A stretch of DNA of 28,751 nucleotides from assembly GCA_003427395.1 (NCBI GenBank), contig BFEA01000100.1:2013919-2042669 (forward strand), in the 5' to 3' direction. Numbering within the stretch: position 1 is the first letter of the stretch; every line of letters begins with the position of its first letter. The notes beneath the pieces were generated by a model. The model had not been told where the DNA came from, did no database searches, and saw only the letters and a program-made list of their open reading frames with translations. Of the stretch, positions 1 through 9,425 are shown piece by piece. The DNA is from Chara braunii (lineage: Eukaryota > Streptophyta > Charophyceae > Charales > Characeae). Made by a program: the position numbers and the translations under genes.

Positions 1-514
1 GGAAGATACGAAATTAACTTACCACTGATCATAACCCAGTCGCAAGTCAAGATCTATCCCGACCACCGCGAGAAAACCAAGACGCTAACGGAAACAAGGA
101 GCAGCCCGCAAGATAACTAGTTCCGCGAGCTTACTTCAAATACCTTTTTGGCTCACCTACTCAAGAAGCCCCCCAGAGCAGCTTAAGTCACATAAATATT
201 GACGAGCTTATCAGCAGCGTTGAGTGCATCAACCACCTTTCAATAACAAGTGGCTAACAGGAGAATTTACTATAGAGTTCTATGTACTTAGACTGTCTTT
301 TCTAGCTAAAAGAATATTCACATTCTAATACATTAAATCAAAATCCTAAAATATTATTAGACAAATCTTGACTTCAAAAGTACGACTGTTTATTCAGTAC
401 AAATAGCGGCGACGATCTACACTACAACGACGGTCTCTAAGCAACTACGACGACGCTCGACACTGCTTTCTCTCTCTCTTTGTTTGTACGTGCATGTTTG
501 CTCTCTAAGCTCCG
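1..514. other. 5' flank, no gene recognised
   Basis: I see no convincing coding frame, RNA gene or mobile-element end here. Short open frames exist on both strands near 417-700, but they have low-complexity composition and no family resemblance. A CT-rich stretch at 467-480 precedes the repeat block that follows. Confidence 0.5.
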
Positions 515-1135
515 GCGATGTTGAACAACCATACTCGATGCTGGTCCTCTTTGGAAAAAAAATTGTCGCTCCAGACCTTGCAGAGTCTTTCTCACAATTC
601 GGAAATCTCGCAGCGGAGTCTTTCAAATTTTCGTGGTTTGGTCTCCAAGAAGTTAAATTCTGCATTGACTCTAGGTGGGAACCAGTTAAAGCATAAGTGG
701 GCGCTTGCCGTGCAAAATGTTTTGTTCTACCGGGTCGTGACTCTCCGAAATTTTGTCGCTAATGGTCTAAAAAATTCATTTTGGAAATCATCGTTGGCAA
801 AAAATTCTAATTTTTTTACGATGTTCTTGACGAGAATCCTAGTTGCTGGACGTTCGAAATTATTTGTTTTACCGGGAGTCCGGACTCTCCAAAATTTTGT
901 CGTTAACGGTCTAAAATTTCAACTTCTGCGAAAACCTTTGGCGGGAATTCTAAATTGTTAACGATGTTCTTGACGGGGATCCCAGTAGCTGGGCGCTCGA
1001 AATTATTTGTTTTACTGAGAGTCTTAACTCTTTGAATTTTTTATCGCAAACGGCTCAAGAATTCTACTTCTCCAAAATTCGTAGGCAGGAAACTCCAAAT
1101 TGCGAACGATGTTCTTGACGTGGGTTCCAATAGCG
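515..1135. repeat. diverged tandem repeat, unit about 144 bp, roughly 4 copies
   Basis: The phrase ACGATGTTCTTGACG recurs at 818, 961 and 1106, spaced 143 and 145 bp. It is followed each time by related text such as CGAAATTATTTGTTTTAC and a TTTTGTCG or TTTATCG block. An older, more diverged unit seems to lie at about 515-700. The spacing is not a fixed multiple of three, so open frames crossing the block (for example 518-961) are probably incidental. It lies upstream of the decayed DUF7869-like gene and may be ordinary intergenic satellite-like DNA or part of its promoter or leader region. Confidence 0.6.
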
Positions 1136-1377
1136 GGTATTTTCATTTTATTTCAATTTGGTATCCAAGAAGTTTATGCCCGTCAGCGACGCTCTTCCAG
1201 CCGTCCTCTGGCATTGAAAGTTTTCAAGTGAGCCCATGATTGACAGTTGTTTCATGGTTTAGAGTCTTTCATCTTCGTTATCCACTTTCTCGCGCCAACA
1301 TCGAGTTTTCTCTTTTGTAGGTGACGCCTTCGTCACTTCTAGACGCCAGATAGGTTGTTGTATCATATCTTCCTACC

Positions 1378-2471
1378 ATGGATTCTTTAACCGAAAGACG
1401 TACTCCTCTTGTCGTTAATATGACCATAGCCCAAGGTCAGAGTAGTCATAAGATTAACCCTGTGAGATGGTTTTCAGACCTTTCTCAATGTAAGAAGAGT
1501 GTTGATGCCAAGAGTGTCAAGACAAAGATTGTCAGGTGGTTTCCGGACCTGGGTCAATGTTCTACAAGCGGAGGGGACAAGCGGAACCCTCTACCGAAGC
1601 TCAGTGCAAATGGAGAAAAGACCACCAATGTCTGTTTGTTTCCAAAGCGACCACGATCTAAGACGACAACAAGAGCGGTTATTGCGCCATGACAAGCGGC
1701 AAACATAGTGAAAGGTGTCTGCGCAACTGACAAAACTAGGAGTACAATCCAGATAGAGCACCCAGGGAAGCGTCAGTGCCTGAACGCTAAAGGCGAACAA
1801 TCCAGAGAGATGGACGGTGTACAAGACTTGAGCGAGAAATTTGTTGTGAAAGAAATGCTCGACAGCAGTGTTGCGCAATAATTGCGTGACAACGACAATG
1901 AGGAGGAGGAATCGAGTGACAACAATGGCGAGGAGGAGGAATCGAGCGACGACGATGTCAAGGAATTGAGCGAGGATGAGGATTCAGAAGACACAGACTC
2001 AGAGGATGATGAAGTAAAGGACGAGTCAGAAATTGATGTCAACATGTTCAAAAAAAGTCTATCTGGAGAACTTTTAGGAGAAGCGAAGCAGATAGTAGCA
2101 TAGAAGGTGAGAAGATGATTGTACAACAAATCAAGCAAGAGTGAGAAACCTCCTTACAACTTGGGAAAGCGCCGCAGAAACGTACGTGTATACAACAAGA
2201 AAGTTAAATACCACGTGGACATGAAAAATGTCGAAGTAGTTCTCAAGGAAGATTGTTGCAAGGCCAAATGTTACAAGAAGTTCACGGTAAAAGATGTTTT
2301 CTACAAGCGAGAAGAATTTTGGGTGATCAAACAACCTGAGCAAGTCAACTTTCTGCTTGCAGAGATGAGGGTTGCATCGTATTTTTTGGATGATGTAGAT
2401 TTAGAGGTGTTAAGAGGACATTCAACGACATAAAGGTTTGCACAAAATCGTGGGGAAAGTTGTATGGATGT
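1378..2471 (+). pseudogene. 5' part of a decayed DUF7869-like gene, cut by the LTR element
   Basis: The proposed start is the ATG at 1378 in the good context ACCATGG. The same frame runs to about 2400 but is broken by TGA 1690, TAA 1879, TAG 2101 and TGA 2116. It encodes two copies of a motif resembling VRWFxDLxQC near the N-terminus. A strongly acidic Glu/Asp/Ser region follows (1882-2060). Then comes a basic patch and a segment with DCCKAKCYKKFTV and REEFW...PEQVNFLLAEM, which resembles the Cys-containing N-terminal part of DUF7869-linked proteins. A frameshift near 2398-2412 moves the reading to a second frame that encodes FNDIKVCTKSWGKLYG and runs exactly into the LTR at 2472. Its continuation lies at 23623. 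The family call rests mainly on the downstream half, and the true N-terminus is uncertain. Any stop codon is one C-to-T change from a sense codon, so the stops alone do not prove methylation decay. Confidence 0.65.
2468..2471 (+). repeat. left target-site duplication, ATGT
   Basis: These four bases abut the left LTR and pair with ATGC at 23619-23622, one C/T difference. Four base pairs is within the range for Ty3/gypsy-type integrases. Counting the duplication once restores the reading frame of the interrupted gene, which independently supports a 4-bp length. Confidence 0.7.
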
Positions 2472-2478
2472 TGTCGGC

Positions 2479-2504
2479 GCGAATGCCCTCACAAGGTTAT
2501 CCGC
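2479..2504 (+). other. LTR-terminal hairpin (decayed copy)
   Basis: It lies 7 bp from the LTR edge. The right LTR has the better-preserved version at 16744-16769, with arms GCGAATACCCTT and AAGGGTATCCGC pairing at 11 of 12 positions around a 2-base loop (in practice a 4-base loop). The left copy has several substitutions that weaken the stem. In a retroelement this position would sit at the start of U3 and near the 3' processing end of the cDNA. Function unknown. Confidence 0.5.
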
Positions 2505-4669
2505 CCTGGTTTTTGCAAGTGACAAAAATTAAGTTCAGTTTAAAGTTTAAGCATACCGCTCGAGTCGCGGCAGTTTTCGTTGTTTGTAAGGCTGATGGTT
2601 GACTAGAATAAGGAGTGTGTGGGCGCGCGGATTTAAGGCGCGGGTGACCTTTTTAATTGTTGATGATTGAAGGGTCGTCCTGATCGCCAACAATTTTTTT
2701 TTTTTTCTTCTACTTAAATAGGGATTAAACACATTACGTCTCGTTGATTGACGGGCTTACCTGTGACTTGTGCGTACGTCTAGAAAATGACATCGACGAC
2801 AACGTGAATTTGAAAACGACTCGGTAGGACTGCGCGTCGTGGAGTATCCGTTTATTTAAGCGTCTGTCAAGACTAAACCCAGCCTTCGGCCTAGCACTAG
2901 CGGTTATGGCGTCAAAACTTTCATCAAAGAGATTCAGGGATTGAGACAAAGCGACGGCGACGCAGGGATCGGAGTGGCGCGGACGGAGCGCGGGGCTGAG
3001 GGCCCGACGGGGCTATCCCCCTTGATTTTGTCGCCAGCGGTGTCCGAGTGGCGGTGACACCTTCTAAGTAATTCCTTGTAACGCCATATTTTTATTACTT
3101 CCTTGTTACATTCCGACGTGCCGTTGACCCGGACGCAACGCCGAACCTAATGGCCGTCACGGCAGTCAAGGACCTTAAGTGCGCGGCTCGTTTCACGGGT
3201 CCGTGTGTTCCGGAAGTTGTCGAAAGTCCCCTACCACGCCATTGCGGGGAACAGGGTGCGGTCGGGGGTTGAGTTCGCAATTGCGCTTGAGGGGAAAGGG
3301 TCGGTAGCGCTGAATATATATGACCTACGTTTCGGGTCCGATGAGGTCGTGTGGGGGTATGTTTTATTCGCGGGATTGCCTGAAAATACGATTGCAGACT
3401 GTTTTCGTGACTGCGTCAAAGTCACCCCCTTTTTCAGTATTATGGGGAACCTCGTAGCAGTCACATCCGTGCTCAGGCCTCCAACGAGGGAACAGACGGG
3501 AGCTGAACCCACCAGCAGGTGCGGTACCTGCTATAGCACGTGGGTGAAACCAGCCAGGGGTCGGCCAGTAGCATTAGGACCGAGCCTCTTCGAAGGGCCG
3601 GTCACTCTGCCTCCCCTCCGGTCCCCTCCCCCTATGAACGTCAGCAGTCTGTTCGAAGTCACTCGGCGAAGAAGGGGGGGGGGGGGGACCAACGGCTTAC
3701 CTATAGTAGCGGGCAGCACTGTGCTGCGCAGCAGCGGGTACGAGGCTGTGGGCTGAGGCGGCGGACCAACGAGCAGCGGAGAAAAGGATAGCGCATTGTG
3801 ACCGTGGACCGTGGGCAGCTCCGGTGCACAAAAGTGAAGGCGGGCATCGGCTGGGAGATTAGTATAGGCTAGCCCGAAGTTGCGAAACGGGAAGAACGGA
3901 GGCAGTAGGCAGCGGGCGAGACTAGCAACAGGCAGCAGGGGGGCCGAACGCTAAGGCGGTGGGCGTAAGGCAGCGAGAAAGAAAACGAACCTGGCGCGAA
4001 TTCGCGTCTGGTGCATTCGAGATGAGGAAAGATGAAGCTGAGCGAGAGAGTGAACATGGCCGGGGGAAGATCTCATAACTTACTTATGTGGTGTTAGAAT
4101 CAGGCCGGAAGACGTACTAGACTAAGGTTTTTAGGCCGGGCGAGTCCGAAAATGACGTTAGTTTGAGTAGAAGAGTAGCGGGAAAAAAGTTAGGTAGAGA
4201 AGATGGCGGAGAGTGTCGGGAAGGAAGACGAACGGGAGTAAAGTCGCAAAACTAACTCATCTTCTGACCGTTTTTGGTGATTTGAGATACTTGATTAAGT
4301 TTTTTAGACCGGGCGAGTCAGAATATGGTGTTAGTTTGAGTAAGAAGTCAGTAGATCATGAGTTAGCAGTGAAAAACGCTGCGCGGAGCTATGGAGAGAG
4401 AAGGTCATAGGAGTGAAAAGCTCGAATCTCGCTCAATCCTCGATGGATTCGAGCGAGATAAGATGCAAAACGGAGGTTTTTGGATGGCGCGAGTGCGATG
4501 GCGGTATTAGATTGGGTAGTACAGGGTTAGTTTTGGGGGTATAAGTTGTAGGGGCTGCGGGTGGGAGGGAAAATTTAAAATACGAATGTATCTGCCCTCT
4601 TTTAGAGAAACATTCTTTTGATTTCTTTCACTCCAAAGATAGAGGTAGCTTGAGGCTAGCTGCGGTGTT

Positions 4670-5320
4670 GGAGGCTTACCTGTCGCCGCTGTCGGTCGTG
4701 CGAGCGCTCTCTCAAAAGCGCCTGTCGGAATGTCTCTCTCGGGCTGACGTTTTCGCCCCACGAATAAGACTGAACCTGGTCACACGAACGACGTGGTGTA
4801 GGCGCTTACCGGGACATGGGCTAAGAACGAGCGTGGGGCAGGGTTAGTGGAAGGAGACTTACCTGCGGGTCGAGGCGCCGTCAGTAGGGAGGTAAGTTCG
4901 GGAATGGAAAATCACCGGCTAGTTCGTGGTCTCGCCGCGAACTTACCAAGCCGTGAGCGAAATCGGGAGTCGAGGGGGTAGATTTGCTTGTGGACCGGTA
5001 TGTCCAAGCGAAGGTGCGCACCTACCTGTCGGGGGAAGAAGAGGGGCCGTGGGAGCAACAGACCAGCTACGGGACGAGGAGACTACCTGATCGGATGGTA
5101 CGCGGCCCATCCCGGTGGAGTGCTGCCACGGGGTGGCAAGTTGCAGGAGTCCGCATCTTGCCTTCACGAAGGACACTGCTCACCTCATTGGTGGGAGCAG
5201 CAGAAAGGACAGGTAGCGAAGCTGTAGGCCAGTTGGTGTGAAACTCAACTTCTTGAATAGGATAACGTGAGACAAGCTGCAAAATGTGGACCTACTTGCT
5301 GGTAGGTGCGCTGCTCATGT
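4670..5320. repeat. block of recurring CTTACCTG-like motifs
   Basis: Versions of ACTTACCTG occur near 4674, 4804, 4857, 4943, 5021, 5082, 5177 and 5291, about 50-130 bp apart. Equivalents exist in the right LTR (about 18942-19560). On the opposite strand the motif reads CAGGTAAGT, the 5' splice-site consensus. The block could be a heavily diverged tandem repeat or a set of antisense splice donors. I see no open frame that exploits them. Confidence 0.4.
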
Positions 5321-6107
5321 TGCTGGACAAAGTAGTTGCAAGCGAACGACGGTGTTTGGGGGCTCAGCTGCTGGCTAGTAGGTGGCCCATCCAGTCGTGT
5401 GGAGTGGCGTGAGTCCAGCCGTAAGGTTGTTTGCTACCCTGCGGACTGCTCAGTCCTTTGAACGGAGTGGCTGAGTCTTTTGGAAGGAGGTCTCTTGCTG
5501 CGATTGGATAGACCGTTAGGAAGTCAATAGTTGGTGGTTTGACCTCAGCTTGACCAAACTATTGCTGTTTGACCATCATTGCGGGGCTATCAGGCGAATC
5601 CAGGAAAACAAGGCCATCTCGCGCGAGTCTGGGTGGACCCCCGCTTGGATCTGAGAGTCTCAAATTTATTTTCGCCTGCCCTTCTTACTCTAAGTCTAGT
5701 TCTGTTCTGAGAGGAAAGCGGCAGGCGGGATTGCAACCCGTAGGACCGCAGCAAGACTCTGTGGGGAGTCCACCCACCGATTGCGGGAGCTCTGCCGGAA
5801 CTAAGAAGGAGTTCTGGAGGCAAGGAACTAAGAGATGATCATTGCTCTTTCCTCCATAAACCCATATTATAGCCCCTATCTGTACTACCCATTGCATGTT
5901 CTGACTGAGTATATGGTGTGTATCCCTACTTTGACTTGTTATTTGACTTTTAGGACATGAATCAGACTAAGTAAAAGAATGTATGTGCAATCTCAGTTTC
6001 AGTTTTGTTGATTGCCTGAAAGCAGATTGTGAACAAAAAAGAATTGTATCTGGGGGAAGGCTGGGAGGAAGGAAGTATTGCTTTGAGGTTTGACAGGGTC
6101 ATTAAGG

Positions 6108-7050
6108 CTGGGAGGTCCCCATAAGTTTGGGGAGACCCAGTGCTTTGTTTATCTTGGATTGTGTCGAGCATCAGACCATTCTATAAGTTTAGGTGGTCTG
6201 ATTGCTCTGGAGGCTAGGAAGTCCCCATAAGTTTGGGGAGACCTAGTGTTGTGGATTTGCGTTGAGAATCAGATCATTCTATAAGTTTAGGTGGTCTGGT
6301 TGCTCTGACTTGCGAAGGCTGATTGTGTTTGACTTTTTTCAGGGGCCAGGTGCACTCTGTAAGTTCAGGTGCCTTGGTTGCCTTGGTTACTTTGGGGTTT
6401 CCTCTGTTTAATTGATTCTGAACAAGGGGGTCTGGGCCGTCTATAAGTTTAGGCGGCTCAGCCTCTTCCTGTTTTGTTTTGAGAAAGTGAACTTGACAGA
6501 GGGCAGGTCGTTCTATAAGTTTAGGTGGTCTAGCCGAATGCCACGCATAACTTGGATTAGAGAGGAACAAACCAAGCAGAGAGCCGGACTGTTCTGTAAG
6601 TTCAGGTGGTCTAACTCAAAGCCTGCACATGCTGGAACCCAAAGGTTATAAATTGGCTATATTTTATTATTATTCTACCTATGAACAAGCTAATCAGACC
6701 GTTCTATAAGATTAGGTGGTCTGACTACATCATATCATAATCTGAAGAGAGTACAACTAACACTATAACTGAAGGTAATTTGGGCCGGCTGAGCATTGTT
6801 TCTAAGATTAATGGCTCAGTCCTACGCCCACTTTGAGGGTTAAGATCAAAGAGATATATACAACTTCGCTCTTTCAACAGTTCACCACGACTATAATGGT
6901 CTGGTCATATGCCCAAAGAAGAGAAAAGTTGTTGTGCCCTGTGTTTGTGTATACTTTGGCTTAGTTAGGCTCATTCCATAAGTTTGGGTGACCTGACTTT
7001 AGGCCTGGCTAAGGTAAGTTTCATTTCATAAGTTTGGGTGTCCTGACCTT
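6108..7050 (+). ncRNA. array of 12 TAAGTT-capped hairpins in the left LTR
   Basis: Hairpins lie at 6108-6140, 6170-6202, 6214-6246, 6268-6300, 6346-6377, 6432-6461, 6502-6535, 6581-6617, 6694-6724, 6787-6822, 6964-6997 and 7011-7050. Most share one plan: a lower stem of 6-9 or more pairs, a small TT/G internal loop, a 3-bp upper stem and the hexaloop TAAGTT (TAAGAT in the 9th and 10th). The upper stem is CTA/TAG, CTG/CAG or CCA/TGG in different members. Lower stems differ yet still pair, for example ATCAGACCA/TGGTCTGAT, CTGGGCCG/CGGCTCAG and GGACTG/TGGTCT with G-U pairs. Hairpins 1 and 3 have a continuous TCCCCA/TGGGGA upper stem with covarying outer arms CTGGG/CCCAG and CTAGG/CCTAG. The second has an outer GAGC/GCTC extension. 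The last one is weak. The coordinated changes indicate selection on RNA or DNA structure. I know no named family that fits. That it is a transcribed RNA element is inference. Confidence 0.7.
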
Positions 7051-7370
7051 ATGTCTTATGTAAGTTGGGTATAAAGGGTTAAATCATTGAAAGATCATAA
7101 ACTATTGTAAGAGTTCGTTCAGGTTGACTTGGAATGGCGAGAGTACTTACCTTTGTGGTTTGGCCTGTATGTGACTGAGTAAGGCTACTACTGGGTCAGA
7201 GTTTCAGTTTGATAGGTAGTTGCTTCAGTCGCTCGCCACGTGCTAGAGTCGTAAATTTAGTTTCAATTCTTGCATTTTCTGAGCTAAGTTTTTTTACTTA
7301 GATCAATTTTTGTATTTTCTGGGATCTTTTATTATACTTGGCTTGGTATAAATTCAGGCAAGCTACTTTC

Positions 7371-7690
7371 TCTACGGGAAGTACTCCCGAAATTTATGCA
7401 AATCCAAGGAGTTAGTCGACTTTTGACTTTTCAAAGTTTAACTTGTCTAAAGTTCATATATGGGTTAGTAAAGATCTGGAAAGTCTCCTTTTCCAAAAGG
7501 AGTGCTGCCCTAATTTTTGCTAATATAGGGAGTTAGACAAAAATTGGACTTTGAAAAATTAAAGGCTATTTCTGTTTTCATATTCGGGTTGATATAACTT
7601 ATGGAAAGACATTTTTCCTACGGGAAGCGCTGCCGAAATTTTCTTAGTTTAAAGGAGATAGGATATATTTTGACAGATGACAATTCTAAC
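7371..7690. repeat. 123-bp tandem repeat, 3 diverged copies, in the left LTR
   Basis: Related phrases begin at 7377 (GGAAGTACTCCC), 7499 (GGAGTGCTGCCC) and 7623 (GGAAGCGCTGCC), spaced 122 and 124 bp. Each is followed by an A/T-rich stretch with AAATTT and a GGAGTTAG or GGAGATAG motif. Each start also lies in a small inverted repeat: CGGGA/TCCCG in copy 1 and CTCCTTTT/AAAAGGAG in copy 2. The right LTR has the same arrangement at about 21585-21900. Confidence 0.55.
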
Positions 7691-7844
7691 AATCCGCTCT
7701 GTATAGGGGAGATTATGTCAGGGTCTACCTTTGTTTTGGACACTGTTTAAAGGTAGGTTCAGGCTTCGTCAATTAGAGGGATCTTGGGGGAGAATATGTT
7801 ATGGAGCTGTATTCTCCACACACTTATGATTTTAGTTTGGGATT

Positions 7845-7944
7845 GACCTGTCTTGTGTTACAGGTCTTCTTGACCGTTCGATTCACGATGTGGGCTAGAT
7901 TCAGCCTGATCCTACGAGGATCAGCTTTTGTTATCACTGATAAC
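7845..7944 (+). other. three consecutive hairpins in the left LTR
   Basis: These are GACCTGT/ACAGGTC (7845-7866, 8-base loop), CTGATCCT/AGGATCAG (7906-7924, loop ACG) and GTTATC/GATAAC (7930-7944, loop ACT). In the right LTR the middle one reads TTGATCCT/AGGATCAA (22122-22140): both bases of the outer pair have changed together. The third has one mismatch in the right copy. Confidence 0.5.
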
Positions 7945-8314
7945 AGGTCGGTTGTCGATTCGTCAGTTTATGATTCAACTCCAATCCCCTCTTGTCACTC
8001 AACCTAAAGACTTTAGCCCTGTGGTTTGAATTGTTTCATTGTGGTTTTACCCGGACTTTATTGAATGGTCATTTAACAAAAGTACAGAGTATTTATTTTG
8101 GGGAGTTGCACAAGAGTGAGGTTTGTATGGCTAAAGCAAAGGGTACGAGCATAGAGAATGGTTGAAGTTGACCCCGTGTAGTGCGTGGACTGTTGTTGAA
8201 TCTTTGATGTGATTGCAGGTATGTTTGTGGTTTGGACTCTAGATGTGACTGTATGCGATTACATACATATATGGCTGAGAGGAATCCCATTGTGACTGTG
8301 CGAAGTGATCGTCC

Positions 8315-8324
8315 TATATAAATA
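8315..8324 (+). promoter_or_regulatory. candidate LTR TATA box, TATATAAATA
   Basis: It is a good match to the plant TATA consensus and is kept in the right LTR as TATAAATA (22533-22540). If real, transcription would start near 8345-8355, placing the hairpin array in U3, where it would be carried at the 3' end of the element RNA. The same string also contains AATAAA (8321-8326), so it could equally be a polyadenylation signal. Confidence 0.35.
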
Positions 8325-8610
8325 AACCTTATGTATATATTTATACGTGCCTTTGGTATGCGCGCGACTTACTTTGATCGTGCGCAAGGGTTAACCATAT
8401 TATGCCTTGAGAGAAAAGGAAGACCCTCTTCTATTTTTTTATTTTTTAGAGATTTTTATAGTCGGACTTTGGTCCTGGGCCGGGATTCAAGGTCCTTGTC
8501 CAGGACAACGTAAGCCCTATACTCTTCAGGGAAGGAATCTGCCCCCGTGCAGAGCCTGTTTGCCCTGCTTACCGAGACGTTCAGACCAAAGGTCGGAGGT
8601 CTTGCGATGG

Positions 8611-8723
8611 TTGCACGACTATTCCTCCAGCCGTGCAATATCGTGAGGGATTAGACCCTCACGACACTTCGAGTCTGACACTTGAGTGTCCTAAGCGGTA
8701 CTTGGATCCACGAGGGACCGCTT
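8611..8723 (+). other. second hairpin cluster in the left LTR
   Basis: Four inverted repeats follow one another: TTGCACG/CGTGCAA (8611-8638), a perfect 9-bp TCGTGAGGG/CCCTCACGA (8641-8664, 6-base loop), GACACT/AGTGTC (8677-8690) and AAGCGGT/ACCGCTT (8693-8723). In the right LTR the first is stronger (TGCACGAC/GTCGTGCA, 22828-22853), while the others carry mismatches consistent with decay. If the TATA candidate at 8315 is correct, this cluster lies in the transcribed leader. Confidence 0.5.
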
Positions 8724-9406
8724 GATTATGGACACTACATAGTACGTCATCATTGCGACTGCTTGCCTACGCTTGCATTGCGAGTCGATATGAGTTAGCC
8801 CTGTATCTGCGCGGTTTTATACTAAGTCTCGCGCAAGCGACGCCTATCCGATTTCCGCGTCGGAAGGTTATGTGATGGCTACTAAGGGACTAGAAGTGTT
8901 GTCGCATTGTTTGATGTATGTGGGTGTGTGTTTTATTTTTGTCTTTGTAGTGTGGTGTATGCGTGGTGAGTGGGATACGTCCTAGTCGACCGGCGTTGAG
9001 TCGCGCTTGGGACCTCAACCCCTCAAGATGTCAATTCTCGTGCGGGTCCAATAGAGGCGTATTACCGCGCGTACCCCCTATGCTACAGCGAACGAGAAAC
9101 GTCCTCGGCTGGTCCACCTCTGCGATTGCAACTGATCAGCTTTCGTACTGTGGACTGGTAGCTAGGCGGGGATACGCCCACCGAAGGGAGGTGACAAGTC
9201 CCGTAAGGTGGAGGGAAGTCGTGCCTCGCGTAGGCCCTATCTTGTCGTAGGGGCTCGCGGGAGGTATGTCTGGCGCACTCGGCCGGAGCGGCTTGCGGAA
9301 GCTCCATGTATATTCGCAGCGAAGGATTAAAACCAACTCCTGCGTGATGCGTCCGGGAGGGTCCCGCGTTGCCCTGATGCGGTGTCGGACCGATGCGCTC
9401 GACAGG

Positions 9407-9425
9407 TGACGTCGTTGCCGGGGAT
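9407..9425 (+). other. primer-binding site, tRNA-Asp type
   Basis: It starts 2 bp after the left LTR. The text TGACGTCGTTGCCGGGGAT matches the complement of the 3' end of plant tRNA-Asp (TGGCGCCGTTGCCGGGGAT, from memory) at 17 of 19 positions, including an unbroken CGTTGCCGGGGAT. The two differences are G-to-A and C-to-T transitions, as expected from decay. This fixes the element's orientation as plus and marks the true edge of the left LTR. Confidence 0.8.

Larger units (their letters stand above)
2472..9404 (+). repeat. left (5') LTR, 6933 bp
   Basis: It aligns end to end with 16737-23618. Landmarks in order are a terminal hairpin at 2479-2504, a 14-G run at 3674-3687, a diverged duplication around 4133 and 4308 (GGCGAGTC phrase, about 175 bp apart), a block rich in CTTACC motifs (4670-5320), the hairpin array (6108-7050), a 123-bp tandem repeat (7371-7690), more hairpins, a TATA-like site (8315) and a tail of about 1 kb ending CTCGACA. 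No coding region is supported. The right copy lacks about 45 bp found here near 5635-5680. Confidence 0.93.

Noticed and set aside
518-961. 147-codon open frame upstream of the pseudogene
   Set aside because: It crosses a tandem repeat whose spacing is 143-145 bp, not a multiple of three, so the frame is not repeated as protein; no family resemblance.
1378-2433. Alternative genetic code, since one frame runs through several stops
   Set aside because: All three stop codons occur in frame, and frameshifts are present as well, so a decayed gene is the simpler explanation.
3325-3400. Possible hammerhead ribozyme core (CCGATGAGG then CTGAAAA), as in retrozymes
   Set aside because: The invariant CTGATGA is not present, the GAAA is not placed against a stem, and no flanking stems close it.
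3205-3756. 183-codon open frame in the left LTR, partly shared with 17439-17759 in the right
   Set aside because: Between the two copies there are about a dozen amino-acid changes in roughly 100 codons, most nucleotide differences are non-synonymous, the right copy stops early, and the left one has no good start. It behaves like non-coding DNA.
6108-7050. CRISPR-like or plain tandem repeat interpretation of the hairpin array
   Set aside because: Spacing is irregular (about 44-177 bp), only the loop is constant, and the stems vary with compensation; the context is eukaryotic.
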